Assembly (NCBI RefSeq): GCF_011745365.1
Contig: NW_024468913.1
Coordinates: forward strand, 992,001 to 1,056,000
Reading direction: 5' to 3'
DNA length: 64,000 nt
Origin: Cryphonectria parasitica EP155
Taxonomy: Eukaryota > Ascomycota > Sordariomycetes > Diaporthales > Cryphonectriaceae
The stretch's first letter is position 1; each line of letters begins with the position of its first letter. The notes below the pieces were generated by a model. It had not been told where the DNA came from. It saw nothing but the letters and a program-made list of their open reading frames with translations, and searched no databases. Shown one piece after another: positions 46,829-57,622 of this stretch. The position numbers were made by a program, and so were the translations under genes.

Positions 46829-47566
46829 ATGGACGCCCACGCCCTCCTTACATCCCAAGGGTGGCGCGGCTCCGGCCATTCCCTCCACAAGACCGACGAC
46901 ACCATCGGCCTGGCCAAACCCATTCTTGTCTCCCGCAAGAACAACGTCCTCGGCGTCGGCCGCAAGAGCCACGTCACGAGCGATCAGTGGTGGCTCAACG
47001 CCCTCGATGAGCAGCTCAAGAGCCTCGATACCTCGGGCAAGACGAGCATTGTGCAGACAAAGACCAACACCAAGCTGGGCGGTCTGCTAGCCTCCTCCAC
47101 CGCTGGCGCCGCCGGGAAATATGCGGGCGCTAATGGCTTGTACGCGTGCTTTGTGAGCGGGGGCTTGCTGCAGGGCACGATCAGGTCGGGCCAAGAGGAG
47201 GACGAAGAAACGGGCGAGTCGACGGATGCGACGCCCGAGGTGGAGCCTATGCCTGTGAGGAAGGAGACAAAAGAGGAGAGGAGGGCCAGGAAAGAGGCGA
47301 GAAGGAAAAGAAAGGCTGCTAAGGCGGCGAGACGAAATGCCGAGGCTGCAGAGGCCCTGAGATCCGCCACAAAAGAACCGAAGAGGAGCAAGGACAAGTC
47401 GAGAAAGGGCAAAGAGGGGAAGAAGAGTGAAGCCGCGATCACGTTGATCAAGAGCAGTGAGAAGAGCATCGCGCCAGAGTCAAAGGAGGAGCGTCAGGCA
47501 AGAAAAGAGGCTAGAAGGAAGAGGCGCGAAGAAAAGGACAAGCGGCGTAGGGGCGAGGGAGGTTGA
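46829..47566 (+). CDS. TMA23: TMA23-like nucleolar G-patch-related protein (ribosome biogenesis)
   Basis: Intronless, 245 aa. Yeast Tma23 is a small nucleolar protein linked to ribosome biogenesis. The N-terminus has the G-patch-like signature of this family: ALLTSQGWRGSGHSL, then GLAKPILVSRKNNVLGVGRK, ending before QWWLNALDEQLKSL. The remaining two thirds are lysine/arginine-rich with repeated KEERRARKEARRKRKAAK and KEERQARKEARRKRREEK blocks, which would form a charged helix and carry nucleolar localisation signals. The Met lies directly after an A-rich leader. RPA43, another ribosome-production gene, follows on the same strand about 0.8 kb downstream. Confidence rests on the N-terminal signature and size. 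Confidence 0.85.
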   Translation: MDAHALLTSQGWRGSGHSLHKTDDTIGLAKPILVSRKNNVLGVGRKSHVTSDQWWLNALDEQLKSLDTSGKTSIVQTKTNTKLGGLLASSTAGAAGKYAGANGLYACFVSGGLLQGTIRSGQEEDEETGESTDATPEVEPMPVRKETKEERRARKEARRKRKAAKAARRNAEAAEALRSATKEPKRSKDKSRKGKEGKKSEAAITLIKSSEKSIAPESKEERQARKEARRKRREEKDKRRRGEGG

Positions 47567-48375
47567 AGCATCCGCAGGGGAGCAGAAAAAAACAACTTTG
47601 GGAAACCTCGTCAAATCGTGGTCCCCTGTAGACGGGGCTCGATGGTTGGCAAATTCCCCGACCACCAAACCCTCTCCTAGCCAACCGGCACATATGTCAC
47701 CAGGAAGGGCGATCCGGCATGAGCATGCGTGGTGCAACTTGCTCAGAAAAACGCTAAAGAGGCGTGAAGATGCTGGCCCAATTCTTTACTACAGCCCAAA
47801 GTCAAGCGACGGCTGTCTGTGAGCCAGGAGGGGCATTCTTTGGGCCAGTCCTATACCAGACCATGGCTGGTTCAAGATCAGGTATAGACATAGACTCGCT
47901 AATGAGACGGGATTTGGGATTACAAAAGAGGCGACAGGCTTCGTGCCAGTTGACGGCCATGACTGTGGTTCACTGTGGCTTTGCGAAGTAAGGATGCGTG
48001 CGGATGCGTCGTGTTCTCAAGGCGTCTCTGGCCTTAATCTGCTCCTAAACAGCATTGGAACGTGTGCCAAGTAAGAGGCAAGTTTTCTACCTTGAGCGCG
48101 AATTCATGACAATAATGTCAAATATATTGAATCTTCTCTGCCAAAGTTGAAATAAGTGGTCAAGGATTACTGTTAGGCCACCCGAGTCAGGCGGTGTGCC
48201 GTATTGAGAATGTGGGGCCCAAATCAATTGGGGTTGCAGCGTAAACTGCAATGGCGGCAGAAAAAAAGTTCTGGACTGAGAGAACCTCGGATTCGTGCCT
48301 CTGCTGCCACCACGACGCACGACTTCCTTGGGGGCGATCGCCGACACGTCTCATTCGATCCATATTCGTCACGAT
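47567..48375. other. Tandem intergenic spacer TMA23-like to RPA43
   Basis: TMA23-like 3' flank and RPA43 promoter. No gene, repeat or RNA recognised. Confidence 0.55.
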
Positions 48376-49635
48376 ATGTCAGCCGAGATGGAGTTAGACC
48401 ACGAACAGAAGCGCCATAAGAAGTCGAAGCGCAAGCACCGACACGAAGAGGAGGAGGCCGCGGCGGCGATTGATGCGGATAAGATGGATGTTGACGGGGC
48501 CGCCGAGGTGATTGAGTCGCCCAAAAAGGAGAAAAAGGAAAAGAAGAAGCACAAGGAAAAGAAGCGCAAAGAAAGAACAGAAGAAGCCGAGTCCGAGGCC
48601 GCAGGTGAACTCGCAGACGTCGCACCATCAAGGTCGCCCGAGAAGAAACATAAACGCCAGAAGAGCGAAGAGTCCAAAGAGAAAAAGCACAAGAAGCAGC
48701 ACCACCACCACAAGCGTGCCTCTTCGCCTCCAGCCGCGGGCACGGCCGATTCTTACCAGGCCACCGTCCCCGACGACAAGCAGTACCCCTTCTTCACGCA
48801 AACCTTTTCGCAGCGCATTCCCATCTGGCCCGCCGCCTTCGACGAGCCCCTCACCAAGACAGCCCGCGAGTACCTCGACCCGATGCTGAACCGGTATTCG
48901 CCCAAGTTCCGTGGTGTGCTGCTCGCGTACAAGAACGTCAACCTGTCGCACCGCCCGCAGCGTGCAGACCCGGCGCACCCGCCGACGGACGACACCCCCG
49001 TCGTGCTGGAGTCGTTTGAGTGCTACGCGCCGCCGTTCGCGTGGCTGACGGCCGATCTGCACCTGTTCGTCCCGTCGCGGGGTGCCTGGATGGAGGGCGA
49101 GATCAATCTGCAGAGCGAGGGGCACATTGGTGTGGTGTGCTTTGGGAAGTTCAACGCGAGCATCTCGAGGAGGAGCCTGCCGAAGGGGTGGCAGTGGGTG
49201 GAAAAGGAGGAGGAGGAGGAGGAAGAAGAAGAAGAAGCTGCCGAGGAGCAAGATCCTTTTGGGGCGGAAGAGGGAGAGGGAACCGAGGAAGCCGAGGGCG
49301 AGGGTGAGGGTGAAGGAGAGGATGGTGAGAAGCTGAAAAACCCACCTGCACCCCGCCTGCGCAGCACGGGCTACTGGGTGGACGAGAACGGGGACAAGGT
49401 CGGCGGCAAGATCTACTTCCGCATCAAGAACTTCTCGAGCGGGTCTACGGGTGACTATACCTACCTCAGCCTGCAAGGCACGATGCTGGACGACGAGGCC
49501 GAGAAGAAAATCGCTGCCGAGGAGCGGGAGGCCGAGAGGGTCAGGCGCGTGAGGCAGAACCCCAACGGGCTGCGGTACCCGACCATGAGGCTGCCAGAGT
49601 CCAGCATGACGAAGCTGAAGGATATCACGATATGA
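48376..49635 (+). CDS. RPA43: DNA-directed RNA polymerase I subunit RPA43
   Basis: Stalk subunit of RNA polymerase I. With Rpa14 in yeast it forms the counterpart of Rpb4/7 and contacts the initiation factor Rrn3. Intronless, 419 aa. Residues 1-120 are a disordered Lys/Glu-rich nuclear/nucleolar extension. The tip domain follows (PFFTQTFSQRIPIWPAAFDEPL, YLDPMLNRYSPKFRGVLLAY), then the OB fold (LHLFVPSRGAWMEGEINLQS, HIGVVCFGKFNASI). An acidic Glu run (about 275-330) interrupts the OB domain before GYWVDENG and KIYFRIKNF. Yeast Rpa43 is 326 aa; the excess is the N-terminal and acidic low-complexity sequence. The Met at 48376 begins the charged extension; the in-frame codons before it lack an ATG. 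Confidence 0.9.
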   Translation: MSAEMELDHEQKRHKKSKRKHRHEEEEAAAAIDADKMDVDGAAEVIESPKKEKKEKKKHKEKKRKERTEEAESEAAGELADVAPSRSPEKKHKRQKSEESKEKKHKKQHHHHKRASSPPAAGTADSYQATVPDDKQYPFFTQTFSQRIPIWPAAFDEPLTKTAREYLDPMLNRYSPKFRGVLLAYKNVNLSHRPQRADPAHPPTDDTPVVLESFECYAPPFAWLTADLHLFVPSRGAWMEGEINLQSEGHIGVVCFGKFNASISRRSLPKGWQWVEKEEEEEEEEEEAAEEQDPFGAEEGEGTEEAEGEGEGEGEDGEKLKNPPAPRLRSTGYWVDENGDKVGGKIYFRIKNFSSGSTGDYTYLSLQGTMLDDEAEKKIAAEEREAERVRRVRQNPNGLRYPTMRLPESSMTKLKDITI

Positions 49636-50264
49636 GAGCCGTCAAGGGCATACAGAGCCTACGGAAACAGGCCTATCATCAAGAACACGGAGAGAAGACT
49701 CCAAAGACGATGTGTTGGAGCTTGGGCGCGGCGCAGTCACTTTGTCCTCTTTTTTTTTTTTTTTTTTTTTTTGGTCACACTCAGTGCCGGCGGCGTTATC
49801 GAAAGCGTGGTGAGAAGCCTGCATCAGGATTAAAATAGTCGAGAGAGAGCATGCGTATTATCATTATTATGATTGATCACTGCGCCAAAAACACCAGGGT
49901 GCAAGTCAAAAGTATTCGCGTTCAGAAACTGCGGGATGTTCTTCATGAGTTCATGTCAAGCTGGAGCAGAACCAACGAACCACGCAAATCCGAATAATGT
50001 AGCAGTACACCGTCGTGGGTACTGTCACGACCCCTGTCACAGAAATGCCGTTGGAAGTGCCTCGGCTCTCCGCATTACTTAGCGGGTCTGGGGGTTGTCC
50101 CTACCCCAGAGTCTCTCCCGAATTCAATATCCTCACTTCCAACCTTCAATTTCACCTGTATTGGTACCAATTTTGTCTCTTTTTCCTTTTCCTTTATTCT
50201 TCATTTGTGATTTCTGAACTCTATCTTCATTTGCAGTTATATTCAGGACCAAATCCCTGCCAAG
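49636..50264. other. Intergenic spacer with T23 run
   Basis: RPA43 3' flank and oxidoreductase leader. A T23 homopolymer lies at 49750-49772. A CT-rich leader stretch occurs near 50168-50206. No gene seen. Confidence 0.6.
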
Positions 50265-51388
50265 ATGAAAGGAATACAAGTCGCCCAATATGTCAAGGTC
50301 AGTTGCTGTGAAAATGTTGAGCTCAGCCTCGATGAGATCTCGACGCACACAACACACCAATAATTATTGTTAAATATTCTCACTTACTGACTGTTGGTGC
50401 CCACACATAGAAGCTTGACGACCTCAAGGTGACCGAACTCCAGGACCCGGTCCCAGGGCCAGACCAGTACCTCATCTCGGTCCACGCGGCAGCCACCAAC
50501 TTCTTCGACATCCTGCAGGTCCAGGGCAAGTACCAGCACCAGCCCCCCTTCCCCTGGGTGTCGGGCATGGAGTTTGCAGGCATCGTCTTGTCAACGCCCT
50601 CGGGGAACCCGAACCCCAAGTACCCCGTCGGCACGCGCGTGTTTGGCGCGAACCAGGGCGCCTACGCCACCAGGGTCTGCGCCGTCGAGGCCAGCCTGTT
50701 CCCACAGCCCAAGGGCTGGTCGTCTACCGACGCCGCGGGCTTGTTCGTCACGGCGCCCACGAGCTACGCCGCGCTGGTGGTCAGGGCGGGCGTCAAGGCG
50801 GGCGACTGGGTGCTGGTGCACGCCGCGGCTGGTGGTGTAGGCCTGGCGGCTGTGCAGGTCGCCAAGGCGTTCGGGGCGACGGTGATCGCGACGGCCGGGA
50901 CCAAGAGGAAGCTGGAGGTGGCCAAGCAATTTGGGGCGGACCACGTCGTCGACTACCGCGACGAGAAGTGGCCGGATGCGGTGAAGAAGCTCACCCCGGG
51001 GGGCAAGGGCGTGGACATTGTGTATGACCCCGTGGGCATGGTAGACAAGAGCACCAAGTGCGTGGCCTGGAACGGGAGGATACTGGTGGTGGGCTTTGCG
51101 GCCGGGTCGATCGAGAAGCTGTCGCTGAACAAGGTGCTGCTGAAGAACATCAGCATCGTCGGCATCCACTGGGGCATGTATGCCAAGATGGAGACCAAGA
51201 CCGAGAGGAGGGTCTGGCAGGAGATCCTGGAGCTGGTCGAGGCGGGCAAGTTCAAGCCTACCGTCTTCACGGAGAAGGACTTTGTTGGGCTCGAGAGCAT
51301 TCCAGATGCTCTCAAGGCGCTGGGGAGTAGGGAGACCTGGGGTAAGGTCGTCGTCAAGGTTCCTCAGGACGACCAGGCAAAATTATGA
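50265..51388 (+). CDS. NAD(P)H:quinone oxidoreductase-like MDR protein
   Basis: Medium-chain dehydrogenase/reductase, zeta-crystallin/QOR branch. A 33-nt first exon (50265-50297, MKGIQVAQYVK) joins exon 2 (50411-51388) across a 113-nt intron (GTCAGT...TAG), giving 336 aa. The GroES-like N-terminal domain has the FPWVSGMEFAG block. The Rossmann domain has HAAAGGVGLAAVQVAKAFGA (AxxGxxG, NADP(H)-binding). Catalytic-zinc ligands of true alcohol dehydrogenases are absent, as expected for QOR. The short first exon is supported by the family's N-terminal strand. A second MDR gene of a different branch lies 0.6 kb downstream on the same strand. Physiological substrate unknown. Confidence 0.9.
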
Positions 51389-51981
51389 GGCGGCTTGCTC
51401 TTCACAGATCATGACTAGTCCTGTTGTACAAGAAAGCCTTGGCTGCATTTTACTTTTCAGACAATCCAGTATTTGCGTACTCCTGGCCTGTAACCCGTCC
51501 TCGGCCTCGGCGCCGAAATGGCCGAGCCTGCTGTTCCGTTGCAAGCCCGGGCCTAAGTACGGTATTTCTCTTATTATTATAATATAGTACGGCCCAGCGC
51601 CTGGTGCCAAGCATCGCAACGGATACTGGCTAGGCCTAAAAGAGAAAGTCGCCGGTTCTCACCATAAGTATACACTTTGGGAATTAGTAAAATACCATGA
51701 CCATTAGTAAAAACAACATGATTATGAATGGCGCCGAGAGTGTTCCTGATGGCAGAGAAGTATTCGAGGCAATAGATCTGCCCAGATGATTCCTATTCAG
51801 GTATATTACCGACTTCGGGACGATGTGCTCTCTGGGAGAGCAGCCAATTTGTATAAAATCGCCATGTTATCCTCATCCAGATAGACTTGGATGAGTGCAA
51901 TCGACCTCAACATCTAATACAGACCACGCAATCAGCACACGACACTGAATCATACCTTGTTCACATTAAATCTTCTTTAAA
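51389..51981. other. Spacer between the two MDR genes
   Basis: 3' flank of the first and promoter of the second oxidoreductase. A TATT/ATAA-rich patch occurs near 51571-51588. No gene seen. Confidence 0.55.
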
Positions 51982-53383
51982 ATGTCTCCAACAATGAAAG
52001 CCCTCGTCCTCATCACGGCAGACAAGACGGCTGTCGTCAAGAACGTTCCTGTCCCCGTCTTGGCGGCCAACGAGATCCTCGTCAAAGTTCATGCCGTGGC
52101 ACTCAACCCCGTGGATGCCGCCTGGGTCATGTCTCCAATCGCGGCCCAGGCAGAGAGAATTGTCGGCATTGACTTCGCCGGTGAAGTCGTGGAAGTACCA
52201 GAGAGCCTGCGGGGGTCTTCTTCTGACCCCAGGCTGAAAGTAGGAGCTAGAGTCGCTGGGTTTGTACAGGGAGGTAAGTCCATGGGGCGTTTACAAGAAA
52301 AAAAAACACAATACACCGGGCCTTGCTAGTCGACTCTGTGTTGAATTTGCTGACGCCCAATCAGCCTGCTCGACCAACGACCGCCTCGGTGCGTTTGCCG
52401 AGTATACTCACCCGGAATGGGACCTCGTCTGGCTCATCCCGGACTCCATGTCCTACGAGGGAGCCTCCACCATCACTGCCTGTGGCCTGACAGCAGCCCA
52501 GTGCCTCTCCTACCATCTCGGCGTGCCCTCGCCCTTCTGGCCCTCGACCAGCAGCGCCGCGGGAGACGGACCCCTCACCATCTTCCTGTACGGCGCGTCG
52601 ACGTCGTTGGGTCTATTCGCTGCGCAGCTGGCCCATCTCGCCGCCAGCACGTCCGGCCGAGCTGTCAAGCTGGTCGGCACGGCCAGCAAGGCCAGACACG
52701 AGATGCTCAAGAAGGCACCGTACAGCTACGACGCGCTGGTCGACTACCACGAGGCGGACTGGCCCGAGCAGGTCCGCCAGCTGACCGGCGGCGGCGGCGT
52801 CGATTTCGCCGTCGACTGCGTTACCGAGCCCGAGACGATCATCAAGACGGAGTCGGTCCTGAAGAGGACGGGCCAGTTTGTCATCGTCCGGAATCCGTCA
52901 ATGATAGGCTTCTCGATGGACGACGTCGAGATCAAGCCCATCTGCAACAGCGTCTTTGAGTGTCTGGGCCATGCCCTATACTTTGGGAGTAAGTAATTTG
53001 CCCCGCCCCCTCCCCCCCTCCTCTCCTTTTTCCACTGCGATCGCCCTCCCACACGCAAAGTGAAGTCTGCTTGGACAGAAGCGCTCACGACATGTGCTGC
53101 AGGTCTCGAGTTCCCCGCGAACCCGGATGCTCGTAAGTTTGCTGCCCAGGTTTACAGCTACTGGACGCGGGAAGCCCTCGCAGGCAAGACGCCCATCGAG
53201 CCCAACCCGGTGAGACTGATGCCTGGTGGTCTCGAGCGGATCGTGCCTGATGCGTTCCCCCTCCTCAGTTCTGGCGTCATGGCCTCTTCTTTCCCGGATG
53301 GGAAATCCAAGCAAGGAGGCGAGGGGACAGAGGAGCATTTGAAGCCTATTGCTGGTGAGAAGCTGGTGTATACCATTACCTAA
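51982..53383 (+). CDS. Zinc-type alcohol dehydrogenase-like MDR protein (trans-enoyl-reductase-like)
   Basis: Three exons (51982-52273, 52365-52988, 53103-53383; introns 91 and 114 nt) give 398 aa. It has a GroES-like domain (MKALVLITADKTAVVKNVPV, EILVKVHAVALNPVDAAWV, GIDFAGEVVEV). The Rossmann motif is FLYGASTSLGLFAAQLAHLA. DALVDYHEADWPEQVRQLTG and GVDFAVDCVTEPET match the fungal branch that includes stand-alone trans-enoyl reductases of polyketide clusters and many unassigned proteins. No catalytic-zinc Cys/His set is seen, and no polyketide synthase is in the window, so a secondary-metabolite role is not supported here. The exon 2 join FVQG-ACSTNDRLGAFAEY and exon 3 join YFGS-LEFPANPDARKF are natural in this family. 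Confidence 0.87.
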
Positions 53384-54042
53384 AGAGAGAGAATTGTGGT
53401 GTTGTGAGAGACGACGACCGAGATCTAGTGTAATATTATGATCAGATAAATTTCACTACACATTAACCTCCGTGTGTGTGTGTGTGTGTGTGTGAAGGAG
53501 AAACAAAACTTGCTGGAGGGCTTCGATTGTTGTTAGAGAGGAAGTCTGCTTGTGAAGTTTGGAGCCAAACGGCCCTCCAAAACCCCCTGTAGCTAGGACA
53601 CTGTACTATTATAGCTGGGGCTTGAATGGCTTTGTTTTGTCAAAACAGCATTCTTGTTTGAGATACTTCGGAGCATACGAGTCAGTCACAAAAAAGCTGG
53701 TTGATTCCTGTCGATTTATTAGAAAATAATTAGAAGCAAGGGCATTATGCTGGGGACTGACTGCATACTTGGGTTCATGAAGTGAATCACCATCTTTCAA
53801 TTAGTACAACGCCGCCTGAAGGCCCCCCCCCCCTACTAAGTCGCTGTTGTTGCGCTGGTCAGCAGGGATCCTGATTTCTCCTTCTACCCCCTCCATGGAA
53901 ACTTAAAGACTTTCCCGCTGTCGCGTTTCCCAGCCGCGTCTCCCCCTGACGACATTTCAGACTTTGGTGAACACCATACCACACCACTGCCGTTCATGCT
54001 GCTGTGGTCCTCACCGGCCCAACCGCCTCCTCCACCGCTATC
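53384..54042. other. Spacer with (GT)n tract
   Basis: A GT run at about 53472-53494 and a C-run near 53822-53833. The last 150 bases are pyrimidine-rich leader of KAP120. No gene seen. Confidence 0.6.
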
Positions 54043-57000
54043 ATGAGCTTCGCCATTGAGGTGCCCGGGGCGGCGAACCCCCTGAGTCTGCAGGAGCTCT
54101 GCAAGGCCCTCGAAGCCGCCACGTCGATGGACAGCATACAGAGACAAGCAGCAGGAAAGCAGCTCAACACGTGGGAGACGCAGCAGGGCTACTTTCCCTC
54201 GCTGCAGGTAGGTTTTCGACCCCCTTGCTACAACATGTTCTGCCATGTCTCAAAGGCTGACGAGCAGCTGCTTCCACCGTGCAGTCCATCTTCCTCGACA
54301 GGTCCATCCCAAGAGAGATACGATTCCTAGCCATATTACAGATAAAGAACGGCATCGACAAGTACTGGCGCCTCAGCGCCAAGAATACCATAAATCCCAA
54401 TGACAAGGGCTTGCTCAGGTCAAGGCTGTTTGAGGGCACCATCGGCGAGGAGGACAGGGCCTTTGCTCTACACAACGCCCTCGCGACCGCCAAAGTCCTT
54501 CGCATAGACTATCCCGACTACTGGCCCGAAGCTCTTCCCAGTCTGATCGATCTGCTGAGGCGATACAAGAATGGCGACCAGCGGCTCCTGAGCGGTGCGC
54601 TCGTCCTTCTGCTGCGTATTGTCAAGGAGCTGGGGGCTGCCCGGCTGCGTAAGTCGCAGACCGCGCTGCAGGCCGTCACACCTGAGCTGGTCTACCTCCT
54701 GGGGGAGATATACTCAGAGCGGACGAATCTGTGGACCACCTGGCTGTCTTCTGGGCAGGGAGATGAGGACCTGGCAAATCTGGCCATGCAGAACAGCCTC
54801 TCGGCCGCAAAGATCTTGCGTCGACTATTGATCCTGGGCTATGAGAATCCCGCCAAAGACAAGGTTGTCGTCGAGTTCTGGTCGCTCACACAGAATCATT
54901 TTGGTCAATTCCTCGGCTACGTCGGCCATGACTCCAACATCCCTGCGCCTCATCAAGACGTGATAGGGAAACACCTCCTGCAGTTTACGAAACTCCACCT
55001 TGAGATGTCCGAGGGACATCCTGCGAGCTTCCCCATTCTACCCAACTCTGTTCCTCTTGTGCTTGCATACTGGGATCTCGTGGCAAATTTTGCCCAAGTC
55101 TTCAACGAATCTGGCGGCCTGAGGCAAACCACGAATTCGGACGGCACCGGCTCCAAATCGAAAGTTGAAGGGCCGTTGCTTGAGAGGTTGGCCCTCAAAG
55201 GGCTTCTTCTAGTGAAGAGTTGCGTGGCGATCGTTTGGAAACCGGTCCAGACCTTCAAATACATCAGCAAAGAATTTGTGCAGCAGAAGGATGCAGCCGT
55301 TCAGGTCCTCCGAACCGAATTACTAAAAGACGACCTCGTCATGCAGATCGTTAACGTCATCATCACCAAACTATTGATCTTCCGGAAAGCAGACCTCGAA
55401 GCCTGGGAGACAGATCCGGAGGACTTTGAGGCAACAGAGCAATACCTTGGGGATGCTTGGCAATTCAGCGTCAGGCCTTGCGCCGAAAGAGTCTTCTTGG
55501 ATCTACTGGTCTACTACAAAGATCTCTTGACGCCTCCATTGCTGTCATACTTTCACCAGGCAACCATCTCAGACGCAGATGTCATTACCAAGGACGCCAT
55601 ATACACCGCCATGGGTGCTTCTGCCCCCAACATATCCCAGGCTTTCGATTTTGACCATTTCCTGTCAACGACCTTGGTACAAGACGCGCAGTCCACCGGG
55701 CCCCTCGCCAAGGTCCTCCGTCGCAGAATAGCAATCTTGATCAGCACTTGGGTGCCAGTCAAGATTGCCAACACAAGCCGGCCCCTCATCTTCGACATTT
55801 ACCGCCATATCCTGAACGACAAAGACGAAAACAATGACGAAGTGGTCCGCCTCACTGCAGCGAGACAGCTAAAGGACATCGCGGACGACTTCGACTTTCC
55901 TGGAGAGCTGTTCGCCACCTACGCTCCAGACATTCTGCCGCAGGTCATCAACCTGCTTCCAGATGTGGTAGTAGAGGACACAAAGCAGGCACTTTTCGAG
56001 ACGCTGAGAGTATGCATACAGCGAATGGAAGAGCACGTCCTACCATTTGCGGACCCTATTATGTCAGCACTTCCGACCCTCTGGGATGCTGCCGGCGACG
56101 CACACATGACCAAGGCAGCCATAATAGCAGTTCTCGTGGCGCTTGTCACCTCAATCGGGGCTGAGTCACGACGATATCAGTCAACGATGCTTCCTATCGT
56201 CGCCCAGTGCATGAACGATCCTTCGAACGAGGCCTTCCTGGAAGACATTGTTGATCTCTGGAGGTCCCTCATTATCCAAAGCGCGGCGCCTTTGTCCACA
56301 GAAATGATCAGCCTGCAACCTCTCGTCCTCCCTCTAATCGAAAATGAGCCTCAGCTTGCTGAGGCTGCTTTCGAGATCCTCAAGGCATATATCATATTGG
56401 CGCCTGATGCCATTCTATCTGACGGCCTGCGAAGGAACACCTTACAAGCCCTATCCACCCCCCTTCAATCTCAAGCCCGCGGCCGCAGCGCGGATGTCTT
56501 GACAAGCGACCGAACAATGGAACTCATCTTCCTTGCCGCCTCCAACCTTGGTGGCACCAATGGCGTGTCCACCATTGTGCAAGATCTTGTTTCACTCGGA
56601 CTCTTGCACACCATGTTGCAACGCATTCACGAGGATTGGGAGCACACGCAGCTGACTGGTCCCAATGCTGCGAAGAAGGAAGCTTTGGAGTGGTCCCACA
56701 AGCTGGCCTACTTTAGCATCCTAGCACGCATCGCCGTTGCCGACCCGAGTCTCCTTGTCTCCGCTCTCACCTCCCTCGGTGCCGGCGACTTCACGCAGAT
56801 CTGGCCTTGGTTTTCAACCCAGTGGTTCTCTGCGCTGACGTCTATGGCCGACGTGGAGAGGCAAAAGCTGTCATGCCTCGCTCTCACGCGCTTTGCCGAG
56901 CTATCCCGGCCCGTCCAGGACCTCGTCTGCTCATCGCTACAGGACTACTTCACCATGTGGACGACCATTGTTCTGGAGGTGCATGACGGCAACGCATTAG

Positions 57001-57254
57001 GCGAGGATGGCCTTCTATGGGAGACACCGCCCATCAGCGAGGAAGGCACACCGCTCGAGAACAGCGAGTGTGTAGTCATTGCCAATGACCCTGTGCATAA
57101 AATACGAACCTATGGATTCATCACGGAACGACTCCAGGGCCTTGTGGCAAGGGCTGGCGGGGAGGCGGCATTCAGGGACGACTGGGTCGTGAATGTAGAT
57201 AAGGAGGTTCTGGCCGGCTTCGAAAGGTTGGCGAATGGGCCTGCGTCGTCGTAG
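54043..57254 (+). CDS. KAP120: Importin-beta family karyopherin KAP120 (importin-11-like)
   Basis: Nuclear transport receptor; in yeast Kap120 imports the pre-60S factor Rpf1. Exon 1 (54043-54207) and exon 2 (54285-57254) with a 77-nt intron encode 1044 aa, the family's usual size. The N-terminal Ran-binding importin domain covers QRQAAGKQLNTWETQQGYF and, after the join, FLDRSIPREIRFLAILQIKN and GIDKYWR, which is highly conserved. The rest is a continuous series of HEAT-like helix pairs with no catalytic motif. Lengths and splice join agree with the family. It converges with FGAM synthase, the stop codons lying about 370 bp apart. Confidence 0.93.
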
Positions 57255-57622
57255 TCGGTCCACAGCAGTGAGGCTGAGGAACTGTGAAGAATCGGAAGAA
57301 GCTGAGAGGAACGAAGGGGTGGTCTTGTGGGGAAAGGGCATTAGAGGAAGCCCGCAAAGGCCCTGGGATTCAGACTGTAAATGAGTTCAGCTCGCGTGGA
57401 GTGCAGAGATACCAATAGACATGAATCAATGAGCCCAAGAAAGAATGATGAGGAAGGCGTATAGTAGATACCTTGAGAAGAAGGTGGCGGCCTTGTGTCC
57501 CTCTTGGTGACTGTGACAGTGTGTCTAAAGTACGCCTCGAATTCTCTTCTCTATCAATGACTTTTGGTCGAATGCATATAATATAAAAATCAAAAACTCC
57601 CTTCCCTCCTTTTCAATGGTCC
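57255..57622. other. Convergent 3' spacer (KAP120 / FGAM synthase)
   Basis: Tail-to-tail spacer with both 3' UTRs; AT-rich near 57576-57592. No gene seen. Confidence 0.6.

Noticed and set aside
50265..53383. Secondary-metabolite gene cluster
   Set aside because: An enoyl-reductase-like gene is present, but there is no polyketide or peptide synthase, P450 or cluster regulator nearby.
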